From: JAHFDS01 sp964593795
Lineage (GTDB): Bacteria > Myxococcota_A > Polyangia > JAHFDS01
DNA: 64,000 bases
Reading direction: 5' to 3'
NCBI GenBank assembly: GCA_964593795.1
Contig: CAZQJC010000017.1
Coordinates: 49,388 to 113,387 of the forward strand
Each line of letters starts with the position of its first letter. The stretch's first letter is position 1. Below the pieces are notes generated by a model. That model saw only the letters and a list, made by a program, of their open reading frames with translations. It was not told the origin of the DNA and made no database searches. Both the position numbers and the translations under genes were made by a program. Positions 25,694 to 34,663 of this stretch are shown here, piece after piece.

Positions 25694-26497
25694 TCAGACG
25701 CCGATGAAGAGGCGGTTGCCGAAGTTCCGCTCGAGCGTGCTCGCGAAGATCTTCTGCGCCGCGCGCTCGATGTCGTACTCGACGCGCTTGAACTCGAAGC
25801 GGCGCCGGTCGCTGTCGTAGATCACGTAGCTCGCGCGGTTGTCGTAGTCGCGCGGCTGGCCCACCGACCCCACGCTGATGATGTACTTGTAGCCCGCCCG
25901 CAGCTCGAACTCCGTCGCGACGACCTCGAACACCTCGCCGCCGCCCGGCTGCCCGAGCGTGTCGCCCGCGAGCGCGAAGGCCTTGCACAGGTGCGAGTGC
26001 CCGATGAGCGTCAGGGGCGCGAGGCCCTCCCAGATCGCGAAGCAGGCCTGCGCCTGCTCGGGCGCGAAGATGTACTCGAAGTCCTCGAGGTTGATCGGCG
26101 AGCCGTGGCAGAAGGTCACCGCGTGCTCCGGCGCGCGCACCTCGTACGGCAGCGCCTTGAGCCACTCCATGTTGGACGCCGAGATCTGCCGCGAGTGCAG
26201 GTCGAGCGCGTGCCTGGCGGCGTCGTAGTAGAAGGAGTAATCCATCCGCCCCGCGACCGCCGCGTCGTGGTTGCCGAGGATGGTGTGCTTGACCATCCCG
26301 CGCACGGCGTCGCAGACGTCGTTCGGGCTCGCGCCATAGCCGACGACGTCGCCGAGGCAGATCAGCTCGTCGACCTGATCGCCCTCGAGCGCACGCGCGA
26401 CCGCCTGGAGCGCCTCCAGGTTCGCGTGCACGTCCGAGAAGACGCCGAAGCGCGGCACCGGCTCACAGTAGCAACGGCGGAGGGATGCGTCACGCAT
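25694..26497 (-). CDS. Calcineurin-like metallophosphoesterase (YfcE/MJ0936-like)
   Basis: 267 aa. Metal-site motifs are in order: FSDVHANLEAL (D22, H24), CLGDVVGYG around 48-55, LGNHD 74-78, TFCHGSP and IGHSHL. SVGSVGQPRD matches the C-terminal signature of the phosphodiesterase group related to MJ0936/YfcE. It would hydrolyse phosphodiesters; the natural substrate is unknown. A GTG at residue 14 (position 26458), just before PRFGVFSDVHAN, is a likely real start, because the first 13 residues precede the first beta strand and look non-native. Confidence 0.92.
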   Translation of the reverse strand: MRDASLRRCYCEPVPRFGVFSDVHANLEALQAVARALEGDQVDELICLGDVVGYGASPNDVCDAVRGMVKHTILGNHDAAVAGRMDYSFYYDAARHALDLHSRQISASNMEWLKALPYEVRAPEHAVTFCHGSPINLEDFEYIFAPEQAQACFAIWEGLAPLTLIGHSHLCKAFALAGDTLGQPGGGEVFEVVATEFELRAGYKYIISVGSVGQPRDYDNRASYVIYDSDRRRFEFKRVEYDIERAAQKIFASTLERNFGNRLFIGV

Positions 26498-26605
26498 TTA
26501 TTGCGCGTAACCCTGTAATTACACATACATTTCAAGGGAGCAGCGCCCAGGGCGCGGTCGGGGCCGCGACTGGCTCGGTCGGAGGGGGGTGCTATGGTGA
26601 ACTCG

Positions 26606-27190
26606 ATGCCGATGGACCACGAAGCCAGCCTCGCGCTGGTCAATGACATCCTCAAGGACGACTACGTGCACCTCGACGTGGAGCGGCTGGAGCTCGTCGA
26701 GGATCTGGCTGGGGGCAAGAGCACGGTGCGGCTGCAGCTCCGCGGCGGCGGCGTGCCGCTCGAGGGCGAGGGCGTGGGCCTCGTGGACGCGGTGTTCGCG
26801 TCCCTCGTCTCGCGGCTGCGGGTCGAGTACCCGTCCCTGCAGACCATCACGTTCGTGCGCTTCCAGGTGAACGGCAAGCTCGAGGCGAGCGCGCGCGGCG
26901 GCGCGGACAGCCCGGGCGAGGTGCACCTCGCGGTCAAGAACAGCGCCGGCCGCCAGTTCGACTTCTCGGTCGAGTCGCGCTCGCTCACGGCGGGCGCGGT
27001 GCGCACGGTCGCCGCGTGCGTCGAGTTCTTCGTGAACTCGGAGCGCGCCTACGTGGTGACGCGGCGGGCCCTCAAGGACGCCGAGGAGCGCAGGCGCGAG
27101 GACCTCGTGCAGTCGTACACCGAGCGGCTCGTCGAGCTCGTCAAGAACACCTCGTACGCAGACATCGCGCAGCGCGAATCGAAGCGCTGA
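26606..27190 (+). CDS. Free-standing protein resembling the LeuA regulatory domain
   Basis: 194 aa from the ATG at 26606; an ATG at 26594 lies inside a -10-like TATGGT. The segment TVRLQLRGGGVPLEGEGVGLVDAVFASL resembles the C-terminal allosteric (leucine-binding) domain of 2-isopropylmalate synthase, where beta strands lead to the GEGVGxVDA helix cap. No TIM-barrel catalytic part is present. The C-terminal 50 residues are a charged helix (RRALKDAEERRREDLVQSYTERLVEL). The role is unknown; a small-molecule-sensing dimer is possible. It is not linked to a leuA gene here, but the BCAA transporter genes lie just downstream on the other strand. Confidence 0.6.
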   Translation: MPMDHEASLALVNDILKDDYVHLDVERLELVEDLAGGKSTVRLQLRGGGVPLEGEGVGLVDAVFASLVSRLRVEYPSLQTITFVRFQVNGKLEASARGGADSPGEVHLAVKNSAGRQFDFSVESRSLTAGAVRTVAACVEFFVNSERAYVVTRRALKDAEERRREDLVQSYTERLVELVKNTSYADIAQRESKR

Positions 27191-27206
27191 CCGCGGGGGG
27201 CTGTCC

Positions 27207-27392
27207 CTAGTTCATCCTGCCGGAAGTTCGTTCCGGGTTGCCGATCGTCGTAGCGTCGGTGCCTCCCCGCCGCATGCCGGAGCCGGAGTGCTTGCGTTCG
27301 CTCGCGCTCCGCGCTCGCAGTGCCGGCCGGGGCATCGATCCGCAACCGGTTCTACCAGGGCGGCACCCGGAACGAGCTTGCGGCAAGCGGCA

Positions 27393-27396
<4 letters not shown>
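27207..27396. repeat. 190-bp palindromic element with ~36-bp terminal inverted repeats (MITE-like)
   Basis: Left end 27207-27243 and the reverse complement of right end 27361-27396 both begin CTAGT, and both contain TTCGTTCCGGG followed by TGCCG. They match at roughly 80 percent. The right end includes the TAG stop of livF. The element fills the gap between two convergent genes and has no coding capacity. Confidence 0.75.
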
Positions 27397-28096
<700 letters not shown>

Positions 28097-28100
<4 letters not shown>

Positions 28101-28891
28101 GCGGTCGCTCCCTCGAGCGCGCTCTCCGGCTCGCCGAGATAGGCCTCGATCACCTTGGGATCGCACTGGATGCGCTCGGGAGTACCCGCGGCGATGGTGA
28201 CGCCGTGGTCGAGCACGGTGATGTGCTCGCAGATCTCCATCACGAGGCCCATGTCGTGCTCGATGAGGAGCACCGAGAGCGCGAAGTCCTTGCGGAGCTG
28301 GGCGATGAGCTTGCGCAGCTCGACCTTCTCGCTCGAGTTCATGCCCGCCGCGGGCTCGTCGAGGAGGAGCACGCGCGGATCCGTGGCGAGCGCGCGCGCG
28401 ATCTCGAGGCGGCGCTGATCGCCGTACGGCAAGCTCGCGGCGCGCTCGTCGGCGCGGCCGGCGAGCTCGAAGATCGCGAGCAGTCGCTCGGCCTTCTGCC
28501 GCATCGCCGCCTCCTCCGCGCGCATGCGCGGCGTCCGGAGGATCGCGCCGAACAGGCCCGTCTTCGCGCGCACATGGCAGGCGGTGAGCACGTTGTCGAT
28601 GACCGACATCTCGGAGAAGAGGCGAATGTTCTGGAACGTGCGCGAGACACCGGCCGCCGCGATCTGGCTCGGGCGCAGGCCGAGCAGCGACCGGCCCTCG
28701 AGCGCGATCGTGCCCTCCGTGGGCGCGTAGACCCCGGTCAGCAGGTTGAAGGCCGTGGTCTTGCCGGCGCCGTTCGGCCCGATGAGGCCGTGCAAGCCGC
28801 CCTCGGGCAGGCTGAGCGCGAGCCCCTGTACGGCGCGCAGGCCCCCGAAGGAGATCCCGAGCCCCCCCGTGACGAGGATGGGCTCGCTCAC
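28097..28891 (-). CDS. livG: Branched-chain amino acid ABC transporter, ATPase LivG
   Basis: 264 aa with a GTG start overlapping the livM stop by 4 bp. Walker A GPNGAGKTT, the LivG-type SRTFQNIRLF, signature LPYGDQRRLEIARAL (the usual variant of LSGG in LivG) and Walker B VLLLDEPAAGMN are present, followed by the H-loop in LIEHDMGLVM. It pairs with LivF on the cytoplasmic face of the LivHM channel. The family length is about 255, so it is complete. Confidence 0.95.
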
Positions 28892-29934
28892 GAGCCGCTC
28901 CGCTTGCGCGCAAAGGACGTCCAGATCTCGCCCGTGCCGAACAGGCCCTTCGGGCGAACCAGCATGAGGACGATGAGCGCCACCGAGTAGAGCACCATGC
29001 GGTAGTCGCCCGAGCCGAACGTGCCCTGCAGCGCGCGCAGCCCCTCGGGCAGGAACGTGAGCAGAATCGCCGCGAGGATCGCGCCGGAGATGCTGCCCAT
29101 GCCGCCGAGGACCACCATGATGACGATCTCGAAGGAGCGCATGAAGCCGTAGTCCTTCGGATCGATCGCGCCGACGAGGTGCGCACCGAGGCCGCCCGCG
29201 ATGCCTGCGAAGAAGGCGCCGAGCACGAACGCGCGCACCTTGTAGCGCGTGGTGTCGATGCCGATCGCCTCGGCGGCGACCTCGTTCTCGCGCACCGACA
29301 GGAACGCGCGGCCCTGCGTGGAGTGCAGCAGGCGCACCGCGACCCCCACGGTCACCAGCGCGAACAGGAAGACCCAGAAGAAGGTCGTGTAGACGGGCAC
29401 GTTCGAGAAGCCCAGCGAGCCGCCGAGGTGCCCGAACCACGAGAGGGTCGAGACGGCCTTGATCTCGCCGGCGGAGAGCTGCCCGCCCGTGTTCTGCACG
29501 ATGACGCGGAAGATCTCGCCGAAGCCGAGCGTGACGATCGCGAGGTAATCGCCGCGCAGCCGCAGCGACGGCAGGCCCACCACGTAGCCGAAGCCCGCCG
29601 CGAGCAGGCCCCCCGAGAGGAGCGCCACCGCGAAGAGCGGCACGCCCATCGGATCGGGCGGCACGATCGACATCCCGTGCGAGAGCAGGAAGTAGTGCGT
29701 GACCGCGCTCGACGCGTAGGCGCCGACGGCCATGAAGCCCGCGTGGCCGATCGAGAACTGCCCCGTGAAGCCGTTGACGACGGTGAGGCTCACGGCGGCG
29801 ATCACGTTGATGCCGATGTCGAGCAGCACCTTCTGCACGTAGCCGCCGAGCACGTGCTGCACCGCGAGGTCGAGGCCGAAGAGCACGGCCGCCCCCACGA
29901 GCAACGGGCCGATCGAGGTCCAGACGCTCTTCAT
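28888..29934 (-). CDS. livM: Branched-chain amino acid ABC transporter, permease LivM
   Basis: 348 aa and about nine hydrophobic helices. Family motifs are NGFTGQFSIGHAGFMAVGAY, LRLRGDYLAIVTLGFGEI (the EAA-like loop), GRAFLSVRENEVAAEAIGID and VVLGGMGSISGAI. The ATG shares one base with the livH stop, and the stop overlaps the livG start. It forms the membrane channel with LivH. The C-terminal 20 residues are hydrophilic and end in basic residues. Confidence 0.95.
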   Translation of the reverse strand: MKSVWTSIGPLLVGAAVLFGLDLAVQHVLGGYVQKVLLDIGINVIAAVSLTVVNGFTGQFSIGHAGFMAVGAYASSAVTHYFLLSHGMSIVPPDPMGVPLFAVALLSGGLLAAGFGYVVGLPSLRLRGDYLAIVTLGFGEIFRVIVQNTGGQLSAGEIKAVSTLSWFGHLGGSLGFSNVPVYTTFFWVFLFALVTVGVAVRLLHSTQGRAFLSVRENEVAAEAIGIDTTRYKVRAFVLGAFFAGIAGGLGAHLVGAIDPKDYGFMRSFEIVIMVVLGGMGSISGAILAAILLTFLPEGLRALQGTFGSGDYRMVLYSVALIVLMLVRPKGLFGTGEIWTSFARKRSGS

Positions 29935-31037
29935 CAGACCTTCTCCTGCAGCGCGCGGCCGAAGAGGCCCGCAGGACGGAAGAGGAGGATGAGGATGAGG
30001 AGCGCGAAGGCGATGGCGTCGCGGTAGCTCGACGCGAGGTAGCCTGCCACGAGCTCCTCGGACAGGCCGAGCAGCAGGCCGCCGGCCATCGCGCCGGGGA
30101 TGTTGCCGATGCCGCCCACGACCGCGGCGACGAAGGCCTTGAGGCCGAACATGACGCCCATGAGCGGCTCGACCCGGTGGTAGGTCTGCCCGATGATGAG
30201 GCCCGCAGCGCCGGCCAGGGCAGAGCCGATGATGAACGTGAAGCTGATGACGCGGTCGACGTGGATGCCCATCAGCGCCGCGTTGGTGGTCGAGAAGCTC
30301 ACCGCGCGCATCGCCATGCCGAGCTTGGTGCGGTAGACGATCCACTGCAGAAGCGCCATGAGCGCGAGCGACACGCCGAGCCCGAGCGCCTGCAGGTTCG
30401 TGACCGCGAGGCCCCCCATGGAGATGAGCGGCGCCTCGACGATGAGGTCGGGCGGCGCCTGCGGGGCGGCGCCGAACACGAGCTGGCCGCCGTTCTCGAG
30501 CAAGAGCGACACGCCGATCGCGGTGATGAGCACGGTCAGGCGCGGCGACTTCCGGAGCGGCCGGTACGCGATGCGCTCGATGAGGAAACCCACGAGCGCG
30601 CTCGCGGACATCGCCAGGAGGAGCACGAGGAGGATGCCGACGATCCCGGCGCCCGTCTTGCCCTGCGAGGGCGACTGCAGCGCGCGACCGAGCGGAACCG
30701 TGACGCCGAGCGCGAGCGCGCCGAGGCCGACGTTCGCGAGCGACTGGAACCGGCCGGGGACCTTGCGATCGATGAGCCGCGCGCCGCCCGCGACGATCGC
30801 CGCGGCGAGCGCGACGAGCAAGATGGGCCCCCAGGCTGGCATGCGCGCCTCGGACGCGCCGAAGCCGAGCCAGCGCGAGAAGTACGTCGCGAAGAACGCG
30901 CCCAGCATGAAGACGTCGCTGTGCGCGAAGTTGATGAACTGCAGGATGCCGTAGACCATCGTGTAGCCGAGCGCGAGCAGCGCATAGAGGCTGCCGAGGG
31001 CGACACCCTGCACGAGGTGCTGGAGGAGCTCGGACAT
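29934..31037 (-). CDS. livH: Branched-chain amino acid ABC transporter, permease LivH
   Basis: 367 aa, some 60-70 residues longer than usual. The N-terminus LVQGVALGSLYALLALGYTMVYGILQFINFAH is a textbook LivH start, and VVGGIGNIPGAMAGGLLLGL is the C-terminal signature. The extra length lies at about residues 60-160, where two additional hydrophobic stretches (GPILLVALAAAIVAGG and GILLVLLLAMSASALVGF) flank a Gly/Ser/Lys loop. Whether that insertion makes extra membrane helices is not clear. It follows livJ by 83 bp. Confidence 0.94.
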   Translation of the reverse strand: MSELLQHLVQGVALGSLYALLALGYTMVYGILQFINFAHSDVFMLGAFFATYFSRWLGFGASEARMPAWGPILLVALAAAIVAGGARLIDRKVPGRFQSLANVGLGALALGVTVPLGRALQSPSQGKTGAGIVGILLVLLLAMSASALVGFLIERIAYRPLRKSPRLTVLITAIGVSLLLENGGQLVFGAAPQAPPDLIVEAPLISMGGLAVTNLQALGLGVSLALMALLQWIVYRTKLGMAMRAVSFSTTNAALMGIHVDRVISFTFIIGSALAGAAGLIIGQTYHRVEPLMGVMFGLKAFVAAVVGGIGNIPGAMAGGLLLGLSEELVAGYLASSYRDAIAFALLILILLFRPAGLFGRALQEKV

Positions 31038-31120
31038 GGGTCTAGCGGGCGGCCCGCTCTGCTGCGGCTGCCGGGGCGGCGGGGATCGGGGAAGGGGGCG
31101 GCGTGGGCAAAGGCGCTCGG

Positions 31121-32299
31121 TCAGTCGGCGGCGATGGTCTCCTGGTACTTGAAGCCGGCGGACATGATCTTGAGGACCACCGCCGACTTCTTGGCGTTGC
31201 GGTTCTCGTCGATCGTGATCATGCCCGTGACGCCCTTGAAGCCCTTGGTGGCCGCGAGCGCGTCGCGCACCTTCCTGGGATCGTCCGAGCCGGCGCGCTT
31301 GATCGCATCGGCCAGGATCATCATCGCGTCGTAGCCGAGGGCGGCGAGGCCGTCGGGCTTGGCCTTGAACGCCGCCTCGTACGCGGCGATGAACCTCTGC
31401 ACGTGCGGCTCCTGGTTCTCGACCGAGTAGTGGTTCGAGAAGTACGAGCCCTCGATGGCGTCGCCGCCGATCTCCGTCAGCTTCGACGAGTCCCAGCCGT
31501 CTCCGCCGAGGAGCGGCACCTTGAGGCCGACCGCCTTGGCCTGCCGCGCGATGAGGCCGACCTCGGTGTAGTAGCCGGGCACGAAGATCGCGTCGGGGCT
31601 CGCGCCGCGGATGTTCGTGAGCTGCGACTTGAAGTCGTTGTCGCCCGCGGAGTAGGCCTGCTGCGCGACCACCTTGCCGCCGAGCTTGGTGAACGTCTTC
31701 TCGAAGAACTCGGCGAGGCCCACGGAATAGGCGTTCGCCTGGTCCTTGAAGACCGCGACCTTCTTCGCCTTGAGCGTGTTCCACGCGAACTTCGCCATGA
31801 CCTCGCCCTGGAACGGGTCGAGGAAGCACACGCGGAAGATCATGTCACCGACCTCGGTGACCTTCGGGTTCGTGGACGAGGGCGAGATCATCGGCACGCC
31901 GTGGCGCTGCGCGATGGGCCCGGCCGCGAGCGACAGCGAGCTCGCGACCTCGCCGAGGACGGCCATCACCTTGTCCTGCGTGATGAGCTTGGTGACGGCC
32001 GTGGCGGCCTCCTGCTGCTTGCCCTGGTCGTCGTAGACGATGACCTCGAACTGCTTGCCGAGGACCCCGCCCGCGGCGTTGAGCTCCTTGCGCGCGAGCT
32101 CGACACCGTCACGCGTGGACACGCCGAAGGTCGCGGTTGCGCCCGTGAGCGAGCCGTACTCGCCGACCTTGATGGTCGCGCCCGATGGCGCAGGCCCCGC
32201 GGATCCGGCCGCGCCCTTGTCCACCTGCTTGCTGGGGCACCCCCCTGCGAGCAGGGCGAGCGCCGCGATCCCGAGCCACCGACGGTCCCCGTGCATCAT
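31121..32299 (-). CDS. livJ: Branched-chain amino acid-binding lipoprotein (LivJ/LivK-type)
   Basis: 392 aa from the ATG at 32299. The lipobox is AGGC (Cys21), then a short linker and a type I periplasmic binding fold: IKVGEYGSLTGATATFG, GVELARKELNAAGGVLGK, VIVYDDQGK and VAVFKDQANAYSVGLAEFF. As a lipoprotein it would be tethered in the membrane rather than free, which is unusual for proteobacterial LivJ but common in this group. An ATG at 32317 is preceded by AGGAG at only 3 nt; I prefer 32299 because a TATGAT box covers 32318-32313. It is the first gene of the liv operon. Confidence 0.93.
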   Translation of the reverse strand: MMHGDRRWLGIAALALLAGGCPSKQVDKGAAGSAGPAPSGATIKVGEYGSLTGATATFGVSTRDGVELARKELNAAGGVLGKQFEVIVYDDQGKQQEAATAVTKLITQDKVMAVLGEVASSLSLAAGPIAQRHGVPMISPSSTNPKVTEVGDMIFRVCFLDPFQGEVMAKFAWNTLKAKKVAVFKDQANAYSVGLAEFFEKTFTKLGGKVVAQQAYSAGDNDFKSQLTNIRGASPDAIFVPGYYTEVGLIARQAKAVGLKVPLLGGDGWDSSKLTEIGGDAIEGSYFSNHYSVENQEPHVQRFIAAYEAAFKAKPDGLAALGYDAMMILADAIKRAGSDDPRKVRDALAATKGFKGVTGMITIDENRNAKKSAVVLKIMSAGFKYQETIAAD

Positions 32300-32312
32300 G
32301 GCCCGGCGACGT

Positions 32313-32322
32313 ATCATATACT
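32313..32322. promoter_or_regulatory. Overlapping divergent -10 elements between livJ and the beta-helix gene
   Basis: On the minus strand TATGAT (32318-32313) lies 13 nt before the livJ ATG. On the plus strand TATACT (32317-32322) lies 8 nt before the GTG at 32331. The two boxes share two base pairs, so only one polymerase could open the site at a time. -35 elements are not obvious. Confidence 0.45.
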
Positions 32323-32330
32323 CCTGGGCC

Positions 32331-33824
32331 GTGTCGATAGGAGCAGGGGGCAGAGGGCGGCTGCCGAGCCGGATCCGGGGCCGAATCGGCCTCGCCACGG
32401 TGGCGCTCGCGGGCCTGCTCGCCGGCAGAGCCGAGGCCCGCACCATCGCGGTCGGCGACGTGGCCGCGTTGCGCGCGGCGGTCGCGGCCGCCTCCCCCGG
32501 CGACGTCCTCGAGCTCGCGCCGGGCACCTACGAGATCGACCAGACGATCGACTGCACGCGGCCGGGGCAGGCGACCGCGCCGGTGGTCGTACGCGCCGCG
32601 ACGCCGCTCGGCGCCGTCCTTCGCGTCAGCGTGCAGGAGGGCTTCCGCGTCAAGGCCGCGTACTGGCGGTTCGAGGGGCTCGACGTGGTCGGGACCTGCT
32701 CGACCGACGATCTCTGCGAGCACGCGTTCCACCTCTCGGGCGACGCCGACGGCGTCGTGCTGCGGGGCAACCGGCTGCGCAACTTCAACGCGCAGGTGAA
32801 GTCGAACGGGGACCCCACCGGCGCGGGCGGGCGCTACCCCGACGACGTGGTGATCGAGGGCAACGAGCTCTTCGACGAGGCGGCGCGACAGACCTCGAAC
32901 CCGGTGACGAAGCTCGACGTGGTCGGCGGGCGGCGCTGGGTGGTGCGCGCGAACCACATCCACGACTTCGAGAAGGGCGGCGGCGACGGCATCAGCTACG
33001 GCGCCTTCTTGAAGGGCCACTCGATGGGGGGCCTCTTCGAGCGCAACCTCGTGGCCTGCGAATCGCGCGGCACGCGCACGGGAACGCGCATCGGGCTCTC
33101 GTTCGGCGGCGGCGGCTCGTCGCCCGACACCATCTGCGAGGAGGGCACGTGCACGCCCGAGCACGACGGCGGCACGCTGCGCAACAACATCATCCTGCGC
33201 TGCAGCGACGTGGGCGTCTACGTCAACAAGGGCGCTCGCTCGCGGATCCTCGCGAACACGCTCTACCTCACGACCGGCATCGACGTGCGCTTTGCCGAGA
33301 CGTCCGCCGAGGTGCGGAACAACGTCACCGACGGGCGCATCCGCACCCGCGACGGCGCGGTGCTGATGACCGGCCTCAACCTCGAGGAGGTAGCCCTCGG
33401 CTACCTCGATCTGGCGTTCCGCAACCCGGGCGCCGCCGACTTCGCCCCGGTGGGCGACCTGTCGATGATGCTCGACCGCGGCGAGCCCCTCGCCGACGTG
33501 ACCGACGACTACTGCGGCCATCCGCGCACGGGCGCGACGAACCGCGTCCCGGACCTCGGCGCGCTCGAGCTCCTGCCGGGCCCCGTGTGCGACACGAGGC
33601 GCCCGCCGTTCGACGGCGGCGGCGGTGCGGCGGGCGATGGCGGCACGGCGGGGCCGGTGGACGGAGGCGCCCCGGACGCCGCGCGGGCGATGGGGAACTT
33701 CCCGGGCGGCTCGAGCACGCTGCCGGTGGACGAGAAGAAGGGCTGCGCCGCGGCTGGGACCGGCCGCGGCGCCTGTTGGCCGATGGTGCTCCTCCTCCTC
33801 CTGCGCCGGCGCCCGCGCGGATGA
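32331..33824 (+). CDS. Secreted right-handed beta-helix protein with MYXO-CTERM-like C-terminus
   Basis: 497 aa with a GTG start. The signal peptide (n-region with several Arg, then GLATVALAGLLAGRAEA) leads into a parallel beta-helix: ALRAAVAAASPGDVLELAPGTYEI is the classic first coil of right-handed beta-helix/pectate-lyase-like proteins, followed by repeated VVLRGNRL / VVIEGNEL / NNIILR rungs. Cys pairs (CTRPG, CSTDDLC, CEEGTC) suggest disulphides. The last 30 residues are Cys, Trp, a Leu stretch and RRRP, like the MYXO-CTERM sorting signal for surface anchoring. A carbohydrate-active role is possible but the substrate is unknown. An in-frame ATG at 32298 would overlap livJ. Confidence 0.85.
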   Translation: MSIGAGGRGRLPSRIRGRIGLATVALAGLLAGRAEARTIAVGDVAALRAAVAAASPGDVLELAPGTYEIDQTIDCTRPGQATAPVVVRAATPLGAVLRVSVQEGFRVKAAYWRFEGLDVVGTCSTDDLCEHAFHLSGDADGVVLRGNRLRNFNAQVKSNGDPTGAGGRYPDDVVIEGNELFDEAARQTSNPVTKLDVVGGRRWVVRANHIHDFEKGGGDGISYGAFLKGHSMGGLFERNLVACESRGTRTGTRIGLSFGGGGSSPDTICEEGTCTPEHDGGTLRNNIILRCSDVGVYVNKGARSRILANTLYLTTGIDVRFAETSAEVRNNVTDGRIRTRDGAVLMTGLNLEEVALGYLDLAFRNPGAADFAPVGDLSMMLDRGEPLADVTDDYCGHPRTGATNRVPDLGALELLPGPVCDTRRPPFDGGGGAAGDGGTAGPVDGGAPDAARAMGNFPGGSSTLPVDEKKGCAAAGTGRGACWPMVLLLLLRRRPRG

Positions 33825-34633
33825 TCCGGCTCCTCGCCCTCGACATCGACGGCACGCTCCTGCGGCGAGACGGCACGATCGATCCGCGTGATCGTGCGGC
33901 CATCGCACGAGCCCGCGGCGCCGGCCTCAGCGTGACCCTGTGCACCGGGCGCATCTGGTCGGGCACCGCGGCGCTCGCCGCGGCCCTGGGCATCGACCTC
34001 GAGGTGGTGTGCGCCGACGGCTCGAGCGTGGTCTGCGCCCGTCGCTCCCTCGAGGTGGAGGCCCACGCGCTGAGCGTCGCCGAGCTCGAGGATCTGCTCG
34101 GGCAGTGCGCCGCGGCGCCGGGGCTCGCGCCCTTCCTGCTCTCGAACCACGAGGTGCGCCACGACCTGCGCGGCGCGCCGCACCTGCCGTACGTACGCGG
34201 CTGGAGCCCCGAGCTCCGCTCGCTGCCGGCGGTCACGGCCACCGACGACGTCCTCATGGGCGTGGCCCTCGGCGATCGTGACCTCATCGAGGTCACCGCG
34301 GACTTCATGCTGGCGCGCCACGGCGAGCGGCTGCAGGTGATCAAGTTCCCCTCGCGCCGCGGGACCGGCACCTGGGCGCTGCTCCTGCGGCGGGCGGGTC
34401 AGACCAAGGGCAGCGCGATGGTCGCGCTCGGCGCGCGCCTCGGTCACGCGCCCGAGGAGCTCGCGGCCGTAGGCGACTGGTGGAACGACCTCACGATGCT
34501 CAAGGCCGTCGGGCGATCCTTTGCGATGGGCCAGGCACCGGCCGAGGTGGCGGCCGCGGCCAACGAGCGCCTCTCCGCCACCGACGAGACGGGCGGAGGC
34601 GTCGCCGAGGCCATCGCGCGCATCCTGGGGTGA
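33821..34633 (+). CDS. HAD-family phosphatase, Cof subfamily
   Basis: 270 aa. The ATG overlaps the preceding stop (ATGA). HAD motif I is LALDIDGTLL (nucleophile Asp and the +2 Asp), motif II is a Thr in LCTGR, motif III a Lys in QTKGSAM, and motif IV GDWWNDLTMLK. In motif IV a Trp-Trp replaces the usual Gly-x in GDxxND, although the Asp pair is kept. A C2-type cap lies between motifs II and III. These enzymes remove phosphate from sugar phosphates or cofactors; the substrate is unknown. Confidence 0.93.
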   Translation: MIRLLALDIDGTLLRRDGTIDPRDRAAIARARGAGLSVTLCTGRIWSGTAALAAALGIDLEVVCADGSSVVCARRSLEVEAHALSVAELEDLLGQCAAAPGLAPFLLSNHEVRHDLRGAPHLPYVRGWSPELRSLPAVTATDDVLMGVALGDRDLIEVTADFMLARHGERLQVIKFPSRRGTGTWALLLRRAGQTKGSAMVALGARLGHAPEELAAVGDWWNDLTMLKAVGRSFAMGQAPAEVAAAANERLSATDETGGGVAEAIARILG

Positions 34634-34663
34634 CCACCGCGTCGACGGCCGATTCTGCACTTC

